A DNA stretch of 43,390 nt, taken from the NCBI GenBank assembly GCA_027038295.1, contig JALVXD010000121.1, forward strand, positions 1-43,390, in the 5' to 3' direction. Shown in pieces: positions 7,570 through 15,306 of the stretch. This DNA comes from Campylobacteraceae bacterium (GTDB taxonomy: Bacteria; Campylobacterota; Campylobacteria; Campylobacterales; Sulfurovaceae). The translations under genes and the position numbers were made by a program. Under the pieces are notes generated by a model, which had not been told where the DNA came from, did not search any database, and saw only the letters and a list, made by a program, of their open reading frames with translations. The first letter of the stretch is position 1. Every line of letters begins with the position of its first letter.

Positions 7570-7642
7570 TAGTTACTCGACTACCGTTTAGCTACCTATT
7601 CTTAATATATAAAACACAGCAAAATTTTGATAAAATCTTTTT

Positions 7643-8326
7643 ATGATTATATATGGAAAACAAGTCTGTCTACATGCTTTAGAAGAGCATGAAGCAGCTA
7701 TTAAAACAGTTTATATTGCTAAAAGAGGGATTTTACCTCAGAAAATTTTTGAAGCCTACAAGCCACGAGTTAAATTCTTGGAAGAGAAGTGGGCACAGCA
7801 AATGAGTAAAAGTGGAAACCATCAAGGTATTTTACTTGAGATGGAAGAGTTTAAACAAAGCACCTTATCTACTTTGAAAAAAGAGAGTTTTGTGGTTGTT
7901 TTAGATGCGTTAACCGATGCTGGAAATATTGGAGCCATCGTTCGTTCAGCTTACGCCTTGGGTGCTGATGGGATTATTGCCACTGGTGTTAAAACACTCA
8001 ACTTCTCTTCGATGGTTCGTACAAGTTCAGGTGCTTTACTTAACATGCCTTTTGTGATTATTCCAAATATAGGGGATGTTTTAAATGAGCTAAAGCAAGT
8101 AGGTTTTAAAACGTATGGTGCAGCAATGGATGGTGCAGATATAAACTCTTGTCAATTTACAGATAAAAGAGTATTGGTTCTTGGTTCAGAAGGAGAAGGT
8201 CTTTCTAAACGAGCAAAAGCTAAAATAGATGAATTGGTCTCTATCGAGATGAAACATGAGTTTAACTCTCTAAATGTAAGTGCAGCAGCAGCAATTTTAA
8301 TACATAGGATGGGAAATGCAACTTAA
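7643..8326 (+). CDS. rlmB: 23S rRNA (guanosine-2'-O)-methyltransferase RlmB/TrmH family
   Basis: This SPOUT-class 2'-O-ribose methyltransferase probably acts on G2251 of 23S rRNA. IYGKQVCLHALEE at the N-terminus is the short substrate-binding domain of the RlmB group. The catalytic domain shows LDALTDAGNIGAIVRSAYALGADG (motif 1, catalytic Arg and Asn), LGSEGEGLSKRAK (motif 2) and MKHEFNSLNVSAAAAILIHRM (motif 3, SAM knot). At 227 residues it is near the family length. It overlaps the next gene by 11 bp. TrmH-family paralogues are hard to tell apart, so the exact target nucleotide is inferred from the N-terminus. Confidence 0.87.
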   Translation: MIIYGKQVCLHALEEHEAAIKTVYIAKRGILPQKIFEAYKPRVKFLEEKWAQQMSKSGNHQGILLEMEEFKQSTLSTLKKESFVVVLDALTDAGNIGAIVRSAYALGADGIIATGVKTLNFSSMVRTSSGALLNMPFVIIPNIGDVLNELKQVGFKTYGAAMDGADINSCQFTDKRVLVLGSEGEGLSKRAKAKIDELVSIEMKHEFNSLNVSAAAAILIHRMGNAT

Positions 8327-9299
8327 TGAACTTATAGAGCAAGAAGGGGTAGAAAAAGTTGCGATAAAGACAACTATTTCACAAGATAATTTAAACTACT
8401 TGATAGATGAAAACTTTGAAAAGTTAAGTCGAGTTAAGGCTTTAGGTTTTTTGTTAATTTTAGAGCGAGAGTACAAAGAGTTAGAGGTCTCTGAACTCAG
8501 AGAAAATATTAAACTTTTTTTTGAAAACAATCACCCTGATTATGACAACCTTATAGTTGTTTCTAGGAGTTCATCTACTCATAAGAGTGGAGGATTCTCT
8601 TTTTTTAAGTGGTTTGTGATTTTAGGAATTCTTGTTGGAGGTTGGTATCTTTATACTCAAGGAAAGTTAGATGGTTTATTACAAAATATTACAAATAAAA
8701 AAGATATTTATACTGATGACAAAGCTTTAGAAAACAATACAACGGAAGAAGAAGCAGAAAAAATTTCTATTACAAAAGATACTCAAGAACCTGTCTCTAT
8801 AGTAGCTCCAGTTGAGCCAAAAATTGACTTAGAAGCAGCAACAGTTAACGTAGTTGCAGAAGAGAATAGAACTGAAAAAACAGTTAACAAAACTGAAACT
8901 ATGCAGTCATCGGTAGCTAAAGAACTTACAAAAATAAAAGCGTCTCAACCCCTATTATCAAATGGAGAAGCTGTTGAAAATAAGCCTGAAGTAAAATCTG
9001 TACCTGCAATATCAACCATTACTATTAATCCTACAAGAGGCATGTTATGGTTTGGTTTTATAAATGTTGATACAAAGAAGAAAAAAGAGTTTATGAAGCA
9101 AGTTTCAACACCCTTTGATATTAAAGATGGTCGTTGGATATTGGTTACAGGACATGGGTTTTTAGATATTGCTTCAGAAGCAAAAACACTTGAGGTAAGT
9201 GATAGAAATAAACACTATTTTTATATAGACTCTAAAGAGATAAAAGAGATTAGTCAAAAAGAGTTTAGAGAACTCAATGGTGGACATGGTTGGATATAG
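8316..9299 (+). CDS. Single-pass membrane protein of unknown function
   Basis: This 327-residue protein has a soluble N-terminal domain (about 1-85, mixed helical) and one transmembrane segment at about 94-114 (FFKWFVILGILVGGWYLYTQG). A low-complexity Glu/Thr/Val-rich linker runs from about 130 to 225. A compact C-terminal domain from about 230 (TITINPTRGMLWFGFINVDTKK to GGHGWI) is probably periplasmic. The architecture resembles RodZ-like or SPOR-like tethered proteins, but I see no helix-turn-helix or SPOR signature. The start overlaps rlmB by 11 bp, so it is translationally coupled. The function is not recognisable. Confidence 0.72.
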   Translation: MQLNELIEQEGVEKVAIKTTISQDNLNYLIDENFEKLSRVKALGFLLILEREYKELEVSELRENIKLFFENNHPDYDNLIVVSRSSSTHKSGGFSFFKWFVILGILVGGWYLYTQGKLDGLLQNITNKKDIYTDDKALENNTTEEEAEKISITKDTQEPVSIVAPVEPKIDLEAATVNVVAEENRTEKTVNKTETMQSSVAKELTKIKASQPLLSNGEAVENKPEVKSVPAISTITINPTRGMLWFGFINVDTKKKKEFMKQVSTPFDIKDGRWILVTGHGFLDIASEAKTLEVSDRNKHYFYIDSKEIKEISQKEFRELNGGHGWI

Positions 9300-9329
9300 C
9301 CAAAATAGAATAAAAAAGAGGAATAGTTA

Positions 9330-10565
9330 ATGTTTGATGAGATTCAATTTGAAAAAATAAATAGATTGCCAAAGTATATTTTCGCTGAAATAAATGACTT
9401 GAAAATGGCAGCAAGACATAATGGTGAAGATATAATAGATTTTTCTATGGGGAACCCAGATGCCAGAACTCCTCAACCGATAATAGATAAGCTTTGTGAA
9501 ACTGCACAGCGTGATAAAACACATGGTTACTCTGCAAGTAAGGGTATCTATAAATTACGACTTGCAATGTCTAATTGGTATAAACGTAAGTATAATGTAA
9601 AACTTGACCCCGATACAGAAGTGGTAGCAACCATGGGAAGTAAAGAGGGCTATGTACACTTGGTTCAAGCCATTACTAATCCTGGTGATGTGGCAATTGT
9701 TCCTGACCCAACTTACCCAATTCATTCACAAGCGTTCATTTTAGCTGGTGCAAATGTAGAAAAAATGGAATTGAAATTTGATGAAGAGAATTTTGAAGTA
9801 GATGAAGAGCAGTTTTTTAAAGATTTAAATGATGCCTTAGATAATTCACTTCCAAAAGCAAAATTTTTGGTATTAAACTTTCCTCATAACCCAACAACAG
9901 CTACGGTTACACCTGAATTTTACGAAAAGGTAGTGGCTCTTGCAAAAGAGAAACGTTTTTATATTATTTCAGATATTGCTTATGCAGACATTACTTTTGA
10001 GGGCTATAAAACCCCGTCTATTTTAGAAGTTGAGGGTGCTAAAGATGTAGCTGTAGAGGCGTATACCATGTCAAAATCTTACAACATGGCAGGTTGGCGT
10101 GTTGGTTTTGTTTGTGGGAACAAAAAGCTTATTGGAGCATTGCAAAGTATTAAATCTTGGTTAGACTATGGTATGTTTACCCCTATTCAAGTAGCAGCAA
10201 CCGTTGCTCTTGATGACCACCATTATGTCCCTGATGAGCAGATTATCCCTCGTTATTTAAAACGTAGAGATGTTATGCTTGAATCCTTTGCTAATGCAGG
10301 TTGGAAAATGGGTAAACCAAATGCTTCTATGTTTATTTGGGGTAAAATTCCTGAATCTTGTAGAGCAATGGGAAGTTTAGAGTTTTCAAAAAGATTGTTG
10401 GTCGAAGCTGGTGTTGCAGTAAGTCCAGGGATTGGTTTTGGTAAGTATGGTGATGAGTATGTACGTATTGCACTTATTGAAAATGAAAATAGAATTCGTC
10501 AAGCTGCACGAAACATAAAGAAGTTTTTGAAAACAGTAGATGCTGAAAATAAAAAGGAATCATAA
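9330..10565 (+). CDS. Class I/II PLP-dependent aminotransferase, AlaC-like
   Basis: This 411-residue fold-type I aminotransferase shows DFSMGNPDARTP, a substrate/cofactor loop in ATMGSKEGYVHL, PDPTYPIHSQAF, LNFPHNPTTA (PLP-contacting Asn), SDIAYADITFEG and the PLP lysine in MSKSYNMAGWRVGF. The last motif and the N-terminus (FDEIQFEKINRLPKYIFAEINDLK) fit the glutamate-pyruvate aminotransferase AlaC group. LL-diaminopimelate aminotransferases are close relatives. It ends next to the start of hom, which suggests co-transcription and a role in aspartate-family or alanine metabolism. The amino donor and acceptor cannot be fixed from sequence. Confidence 0.9.
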   Translation: MFDEIQFEKINRLPKYIFAEINDLKMAARHNGEDIIDFSMGNPDARTPQPIIDKLCETAQRDKTHGYSASKGIYKLRLAMSNWYKRKYNVKLDPDTEVVATMGSKEGYVHLVQAITNPGDVAIVPDPTYPIHSQAFILAGANVEKMELKFDEENFEVDEEQFFKDLNDALDNSLPKAKFLVLNFPHNPTTATVTPEFYEKVVALAKEKRFYIISDIAYADITFEGYKTPSILEVEGAKDVAVEAYTMSKSYNMAGWRVGFVCGNKKLIGALQSIKSWLDYGMFTPIQVAATVALDDHHYVPDEQIIPRYLKRRDVMLESFANAGWKMGKPNASMFIWGKIPESCRAMGSLEFSKRLLVEAGVAVSPGIGFGKYGDEYVRIALIENENRIRQAARNIKKFLKTVDAENKKES

Positions 10566-11828
10566 ATGGTAAAAATAGGAATACTTGGAGTAGGAACAGT
10601 AGGGGCAAGTGTTGCTAATATCTTAGAGAACAATGCAGATATTTTAGAAGCGAGAGCTGGTAAAAAGATGGTTGTTAAACATGGTGTGGTTAAAAACATG
10701 GGTAAAGAGAGAGGGGTAAACATTACACTTTCAGACAACCCAATGGATATTATTAATGACCCTGAAATAGACATCGTTGTAGAGCTTATGGGTGGAGTTG
10801 AAGAGCCTTATGCACTGGTGAAAAAAGCCTTAGAAAATGGTAAATCAGTGGTAACAGCCAACAAAGCACTTTTGGCGTATCATCGTTATGAACTCCAAGA
10901 GATAGCAGGTGATATTCCACTGATGTATGAAGCAAGTACAGCAGGTGGAATCCCTATTATCGGAGCTTTACGTAATGGTTTAACAGCCAACCATATTGAG
11001 TCTATTCAAGGAATCATGAATGGTACAACTAACTACATGTTAACCAAAATGATTAATGAAGGTGCTCAGTACGATGAAATTCTAAAAGAGGCTCAAGAGT
11101 TAGGTTACGCAGAAGCTGACCCAACGTTTGATGTGGGTGGTTTTGATGCCTCTCACAAACTTCTTATTTTGGCAAGTATCGCTTATGGGATAGATGCAAA
11201 ACCTGAAGATATTCTCATAGAGGGTATTGAAAATATTACTCAAACCGATGTGGCGTTTGCAAAAGATTTTGACTACGAGATTAAGCTCTTAGGAATTGCT
11301 AAAAAAGTAGAGCGTGGTGTCGAGCTGAGAGTTCATCCAACCATGATTCCTTCCAGTAGCATGATAGCAAAAGTAGATGGTGTAATGAACGCAGTCTCTG
11401 TAGTAGGTGACTGTGTAGGTGAGACCATGTACTACGGTGCAGGTGCAGGTGGTGATGCCACAGCTTCTGCTGTTATTGCAGACATTGTAGACATAGTCCG
11501 TGGAAACCATGGTCCAATGCTAGGCTACAAAAAAGGGCTAGAGAGTGATATGGAGCTTCTGTTTGAATCGGAAATTGTAACCCACTACTACCTTAGAATG
11601 AGTGTCGATGACAAGTCAGGTGTTTTAGCAAAAATAACCAATGTGTTAGAAAAATTTGACATCTCTATTGAGTCAATGTTACAAAAACCACATAAAAATG
11701 AAGACGTAGTAAAACTTCTTTTTACCACTCACGAGTGCCAAGAAGAGAAAATTCAAGCTGCAATGTTAGAGCTTAAAAAACTCGATTGTGTTCATGGTGA
11801 GATTGCTATGATGAGGATTGAGAAGTAA
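10566..11828 (+). CDS. hom: Homoserine dehydrogenase
   Basis: This enzyme reduces aspartate semialdehyde to homoserine in threonine and methionine synthesis. The 420-residue protein has an N-terminal Rossmann motif GILGVGTVG (about 4-12), VVTANKALLAYH, EASTAGGIPII, the substrate region GIMNGTTNYMLTKM and EAQELGYAEADPTFDVGGFDASHKL. The C-terminal about 75 residues (YYLRMSVDDKSGVLAKITNVLEKFDISIES) are an ACT domain for feedback inhibition, probably by threonine. It begins directly after the aminotransferase stop codon, so the two form one operon. Confidence 0.96.
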   Translation: MVKIGILGVGTVGASVANILENNADILEARAGKKMVVKHGVVKNMGKERGVNITLSDNPMDIINDPEIDIVVELMGGVEEPYALVKKALENGKSVVTANKALLAYHRYELQEIAGDIPLMYEASTAGGIPIIGALRNGLTANHIESIQGIMNGTTNYMLTKMINEGAQYDEILKEAQELGYAEADPTFDVGGFDASHKLLILASIAYGIDAKPEDILIEGIENITQTDVAFAKDFDYEIKLLGIAKKVERGVELRVHPTMIPSSSMIAKVDGVMNAVSVVGDCVGETMYYGAGAGGDATASAVIADIVDIVRGNHGPMLGYKKGLESDMELLFESEIVTHYYLRMSVDDKSGVLAKITNVLEKFDISIESMLQKPHKNEDVVKLLFTTHECQEEKIQAAMLELKKLDCVHGEIAMMRIEK

Positions 11829-11832
11829 GAAT

Positions 11833-11847
11833 ATGACAATTTGTCAT
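11833..11847. promoter_or_regulatory. Palindrome ATGACAATTTGTCAT upstream of the methyltransferase gene
   Basis: This is a perfect 7+1+7 inverted repeat 63 bp before the methyltransferase start and 5 bp after the hom stop. A near copy lies at 17428-17450 upstream of yraN. It could be a repressor site for the restriction-modification operon. It has no U-tract, so a terminator is less likely. Confidence 0.4.
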
Positions 11848-11909
11848 GTTTCTTCACTATATTTACAAATCATGATACTATTTTAACATAAACTGTTAGA
11901 ATAGGATTT

Positions 11910-13238
11910 ATGATGATTATGCCAAACTTATTTCATATTAAAAATACTTTAGAGGGAAAACCTTTGACTACAATGATGAATCAAATAGATAGAACTACCA
12001 TTAGAACCGTTGAGTTGTTTGCTGGTGTAGGTGGTTTTCGTATTGGTTTAGAAAAAGCAAGTAATAAAGAGAAAAACTTTGATATTGTGTGGAGCAATCA
12101 ATGGGAACCTTCCACTAAAACACAACACGCTTCCGATATATATTCTGCTAGATTTGGTTTTGAAAATCACTCCAATGAAGATATTGCTAAAGTAAAAATA
12201 GATGATATTCCAGAGCATGATTTATTAGTAGGTGGTTTTCCTTGTCAAGACTATTCTGTAGCCAGTACTCTTAAAAATTCTCATGGAATTGTTGGCAAAA
12301 AGGGTGTCTTATGGTGGTCTATTTATAAAATTTTATTTCAAAAAAAAGAAAATGCACCCAAGTATCTACTTCTTGAAAATGTAGACCGACTTTTAAAGTC
12401 TCCTGCTTCACAACGTGGTCGTGACTTTGCTATTATTTTATCTTCTTTAAATTCACTTGGTTATGCTGTAGAGTGGCGTGTGATTAATGCTTCGGAGTAT
12501 GGAATGCCTCAACGACGCAGACGCGTCTTTATATTAGCCTATAAACAAGGTACAAAACTCTATGAAAAATTACAAAACTTTTCAACTACTGAACTGTTAA
12601 ACAATGAGTTGTTACTCTCTAAAACTTTTCCTATTAAGCCCATAGATAATAAAACGCTTATTAGTGGAAAGCTAGATAGTGATTTGGTTGAAATTACTGA
12701 AAAATTTAACAAAGAGACTCCTAAAAAGAATGCTTTTTGGGAGAGTGGATACATGATTGACGGTGAGTATCATACCAGTCGAGTAGAGGTAGAATATCAA
12801 GGTGAATACTCTGTATTGGGTGATTTTTTAATAGATGAAAAAGATGTACCCAAAGAGTTTTATATAGATGATGAAGAGTTAAAAAAATGGAAATATCAAA
12901 AAGGTGCTAAGTCTATACCTCGTATAAATAAAAAAACGGGTCATGAGTATGTATATAGTGAAGGAAGTATGGGATTCCCTGATGCATTAGATAAACCATC
13001 ACGAACCATTATTACAGGAGAGGGTGGATCATCAGCTTCACGCTTTAAACATGTGGTTGAAGTAAATGGACGACATCGAAGATTAACCCCTATAGAGCTT
13101 GAACGGTTAAATATGTTTCCTGACAATCATACACAAGGTGTAACCGATAGTAAACGTGCTTTTTTAATGGGTAATGCTTTGGTTGTTGGGATTGTTGAGA
13201 GAATAGGGAAAGAACTTTTAAACTCAATAAATAATTAG
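11910..13238 (+). CDS. DNA (cytosine-5-)-methyltransferase of a type II restriction-modification system
   Basis: This enzyme methylates C5 of cytosine in the recognition site and so protects host DNA from the adjacent endonuclease. The 442 residues show the C5-methylase motifs in order: I VELFAGVGGFRIG (34-46), IV GGFPCQDYS (catalytic Cys112), VI ENVDRLL, VIII QRRRRVF, a variable target-recognition region of about 200 residues, IX HRRLTPIELERLNMFPD and X MGNALVVGIVERIG. The start is uncertain: ATG at 11910 is weakly supported, whereas AGAGGG before a TTG at 11964 and ATG at 11973 also fits. The recognition sequence cannot be read from the protein. Confidence 0.93.
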   Translation: MMIMPNLFHIKNTLEGKPLTTMMNQIDRTTIRTVELFAGVGGFRIGLEKASNKEKNFDIVWSNQWEPSTKTQHASDIYSARFGFENHSNEDIAKVKIDDIPEHDLLVGGFPCQDYSVASTLKNSHGIVGKKGVLWWSIYKILFQKKENAPKYLLLENVDRLLKSPASQRGRDFAIILSSLNSLGYAVEWRVINASEYGMPQRRRRVFILAYKQGTKLYEKLQNFSTTELLNNELLLSKTFPIKPIDNKTLISGKLDSDLVEITEKFNKETPKKNAFWESGYMIDGEYHTSRVEVEYQGEYSVLGDFLIDEKDVPKEFYIDDEELKKWKYQKGAKSIPRINKKTGHEYVYSEGSMGFPDALDKPSRTIITGEGGSSASRFKHVVEVNGRHRRLTPIELERLNMFPDNHTQGVTDSKRAFLMGNALVVGIVERIGKELLNSINN

Positions 13239-13250
13239 GAGACCCAAATT

Positions 13251-14177
13251 ATGGATAAACGAAGAGATAGAGTACAACCCATTAGACTGTCACCCGATTT
13301 TTTCCCTTTAGATATACATAAATCTATGTTTATAAATGACAGAATGATTACACTTCCTAGTTACTATGTAAAGACATGGGGAGATGAAATATTAAATTCT
13401 CATGATAAAAATAACTGTGGATGGGAGATTGATCTTAAATACGAATCTCCTAAGGAGATGGGGAAAAAGATCTATAGTTTTAAAGCAAAATTAACCCTCT
13501 TTTTTGCAAAAAATAGAAATAAAGAGAGTTCCTATAGATTAAAATGGAACAGTGATTTCTCAGAACAACTTGCGAAAGATTATCCAAAAAGTTTTGTACG
13601 ATCTTTAGAATTTCATATTGGAGATGAATACTATAAAGATTTACAATACACAGAGTTTGACATTGGTGGATTTAAAGAGCAGTTACAAGTAAAAATTGTA
13701 TGGAAATCCAATCAACCAACAGTTGCCATAAAAGAGTTTTTTAGAGTTAGAGAAGAAGAACAAAATTTTCCTAAAGTTTTTAAAGAGTTAAGTTCTTATC
13801 TTATTGCTGATTATCTATTAAGTTCTGAAGATGAGCTACTTAGAAGAATACAAGTGACTGAATGGAAAAAAAGAGAAGAGATTGCAAAAGAGGTGAATGA
13901 AAACAATATCTATCTTTTGCTAAACCGTGAAAATAATGAAGTCTATATTGGTGAAACCAAACAGTCACTGGCTAAAAGATACCCAACAAAACAAGAACAT
14001 CATTCATTTGAGAATTGGAATGAGTATGCAGTCATTCAACTGCCACCTGAAACTTCTGATGCGACACGATTGTTAATTGAACGTGTTCTTATTGCTTCTG
14101 CTTCTAAACTATTTAAAAATACTCTCTATTCCGAGGAAGCAGTATGGGATATGAAATTACAAAATAGGAAGAAATAA
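13251..14177 (+). CDS. GIY-YIG family type II restriction endonuclease (candidate)
   Basis: This 308-residue protein lies 12 bp after the cytosine methyltransferase gene, with GGAGA before its ATG. Its C-terminal about 90 residues form a GIY-YIG nuclease domain: Tyr221 (NNIYLLL), Tyr232 (VYIGET), Arg243 (LAKRYP), Glu277 (LLIERVL) and Asn290 (LFKNT). The full catalytic set is present, so it should be active. The N-terminal about 210 residues have no family I recognise and presumably recognise DNA. GIY-YIG restriction enzymes such as Eco29kI and Hpy188I are known but rare and shorter (about 170-215 residues). The pairing with a methyltransferase makes the assignment strong; the specificity is unknown. 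Confidence 0.82.
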   Translation: MDKRRDRVQPIRLSPDFFPLDIHKSMFINDRMITLPSYYVKTWGDEILNSHDKNNCGWEIDLKYESPKEMGKKIYSFKAKLTLFFAKNRNKESSYRLKWNSDFSEQLAKDYPKSFVRSLEFHIGDEYYKDLQYTEFDIGGFKEQLQVKIVWKSNQPTVAIKEFFRVREEEQNFPKVFKELSSYLIADYLLSSEDELLRRIQVTEWKKREEIAKEVNENNIYLLLNRENNEVYIGETKQSLAKRYPTKQEHHSFENWNEYAVIQLPPETSDATRLLIERVLIASASKLFKNTLYSEEAVWDMKLQNRKK

Positions 14178-14180
14178 TCA

Positions 14181-14262
14181 ATCAGCTCACAATCTGATGG
14201 GATTAAGTTACTTAATCGGCTCATTTGAACTTACACCATAATGGGCTAAGATACAAGCCCAT
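14181..14262 (+). other. Cluster of three hairpins between the restriction gene and yajQ
   Basis: Three inverted repeats follow each other: ATCAG/CTGAT (14181-14198), GATTAAG-TTA-CTTAATC (14201-14217) and ATGGGCT/AGCCCAT (14241-14262). None has a U-tract. They may end the restriction operon inefficiently, or mark an edge of the transferred cassette. Confidence 0.35.
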
Positions 14263-14284
14263 GAAAAATATTATTAAATCTTGA

Positions 14285-14290
14285 TATAAT
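14285..14290 (+). promoter_or_regulatory. -10 box for yajQ
   Basis: TATAAT in TTGATATAATTTTC lies 31 bp before the yajQ ATG, downstream of the hairpin cluster, so yajQ has its own promoter. Confidence 0.55.
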
Positions 14291-14321
14291 TTTCTAAAAA
14301 TTTAGATAAAAAGGATAAAAA

Positions 14322-14819
14322 ATGGCAAAAGACCACTACTTCGACATTACAGCAAAACTGGACATGATGGAGATGAAAAACGCAATTATTATGGCACAAA
14401 AAGAGGTGAAAACACGCTTTGACTTTAAAGGTGTGGTTGCAGAAATTAATTTGAATGAAGCAGGAAAAGTTGTTTCCCTTAGTTCTTCTTCTGAAGACAA
14501 GATAGATGCGTTAAAAGATATACTGATTTCTAAACTTATTAAGAGAGATATCGCTGGAAAGTCACTTGAAGAGGTGAAGACAGAAGGCATAAGTGGAGGA
14601 AACAAAAAAATTATTTATAAAATAGTAGATAGCATTGAAAAAGATGAAGCTAAAGAGATAGTAAAAGCTATTAAGGCTATGAAGTTGAAAGTTACGCCAT
14701 CTATTCAAGGTGATGAAGTTCGTGTGACAGGGAAAAAGCTTGATGATTTACAGGCTGTTATGAAAGAGGTTAAGACGCTTGATTTAAAAGCTCCTCTTGT
14801 GTTTGGAAATTTTAAATAA
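14322..14819 (+). CDS. yajQ: YajQ family cyclic-di-GMP/nucleotide-binding protein
   Basis: This 165-residue cytoplasmic protein of two ferredoxin-like repeats matches the YajQ family over its full length: HYFDITAKLDMMEMKNAIIMA, TRFDFKG, LISKLIKRDI, KSLEEVKTEGISGGNKKIIYKI and VRVTGKKLDDLQAVM. Some members, such as XC_3703 of Xanthomonas, bind cyclic di-GMP and act with LysR-type regulators; others bind nucleotides or RNA. AAGGA precedes the ATG. It converges on the Cys-rich gene at 14868-15119. No regulator partner lies nearby. Confidence 0.93.
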   Translation: MAKDHYFDITAKLDMMEMKNAIIMAQKEVKTRFDFKGVVAEINLNEAGKVVSLSSSSEDKIDALKDILISKLIKRDIAGKSLEEVKTEGISGGNKKIIYKIVDSIEKDEAKEIVKAIKAMKLKVTPSIQGDEVRVTGKKLDDLQAVMKEVKTLDLKAPLVFGNFK

Positions 14820-14821
14820 CC

Positions 14822-14845
14822 CTAGGGTGCGATTGTCATCGCACC
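14822..14845 (+). repeat. REP-like hairpin between convergent genes
   Basis: CTAG is followed by GGTGCGAT-TGTC-ATCGCACC, a perfect 8-bp stem. The same stem occurs at 36475-36494. It sits between the convergent ends of yajQ and the 14868 gene without a U-tract. Confidence 0.6.
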
Positions 14846-14867
14846 AAATTGTATTAAAGGGATACTG

Positions 14868-15119
14868 TTATGAACAGTGTCCACCACCACAGCATCCACC
14901 AGAACTTGCTTGAGGTGCAGGTGCATTCATAGCAATACTAAAGTTCTGACCATCTTCACTTAGTGTAAAGTCATGTTTCCCACAAAATTTTGTGTTCATG
15001 TGGTTTACCATGCTTTGTGCTTGAATTAGAGCATCATCTTTATTGTCGAAACCCATGTTGTTGTCGTAGGCACTTTTTTTGAAACATCCACACTCTTTAT
15101 CTACTGTGATTTTAAACAT
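14868..15119 (-). CDS. Small Cys-rich protein with GGCCGGGHCS tail
   Basis: I start this gene at the ATG at 15119, preceded on its own strand by AAGGATTTAAAT; a longer frame adds 14 residues with no ribosome site. The 83-residue product has CGC near residue 11, a single Cys in FCGKHDF and a C-terminal Gly/Ala-rich tail ending GGCCGGGHCS. The tail's three Cys and one His suggest metal binding. There is no signal peptide. It is divergent from formate dehydrogenase, sharing a gap that holds a strong palindromic operator, so the two may be co-regulated. The function is not known. Confidence 0.75.
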   Translation of the reverse strand: MFKITVDKECGCFKKSAYDNNMGFDNKDDALIQAQSMVNHMNTKFCGKHDFTLSEDGQNFSIAMNAPAPQASSGGCCGGGHCS

Positions 15120-15171
15120 ATTTAAATCCTTTATTTGTTTGTATTTTTTGGATAATAACACACTTTTCTTA

Positions 15172-15198
15172 AAAATAGGAGTAATTTACTCCTATTTT
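15172..15198. promoter_or_regulatory. Perfect 27-bp palindrome (operator A) in the fdhF divergent promoter region
   Basis: The arms AAAATAGGAGTAA and TTACTCCTATTTT flank a central T: a perfect 13+1+13 dyad. It lies between the divergent starts at 15119 and 15307, so a terminator role makes little sense. A near-identical element overlaps the psrA promoter (22682-22704). Confidence 0.7.
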
Positions 15199-15306
15199 AT
15201 TTATAAAACTTTAATTATAAGAAAAAGTTCTCTAAATCATCGTCACTTTAAGTAAAAATAGGATAAAAATAATCTTAATTAAGTTAAAAACTTCAAGGGC
15301 AATTTA

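Noticed and set aside
14241-14262. ATGGGCT/AGCCCAT hairpin as a terminator of the restriction operon
   Set aside because: It is followed by GAAAAATA rather than a U-tract, so I list it only as a hairpin.
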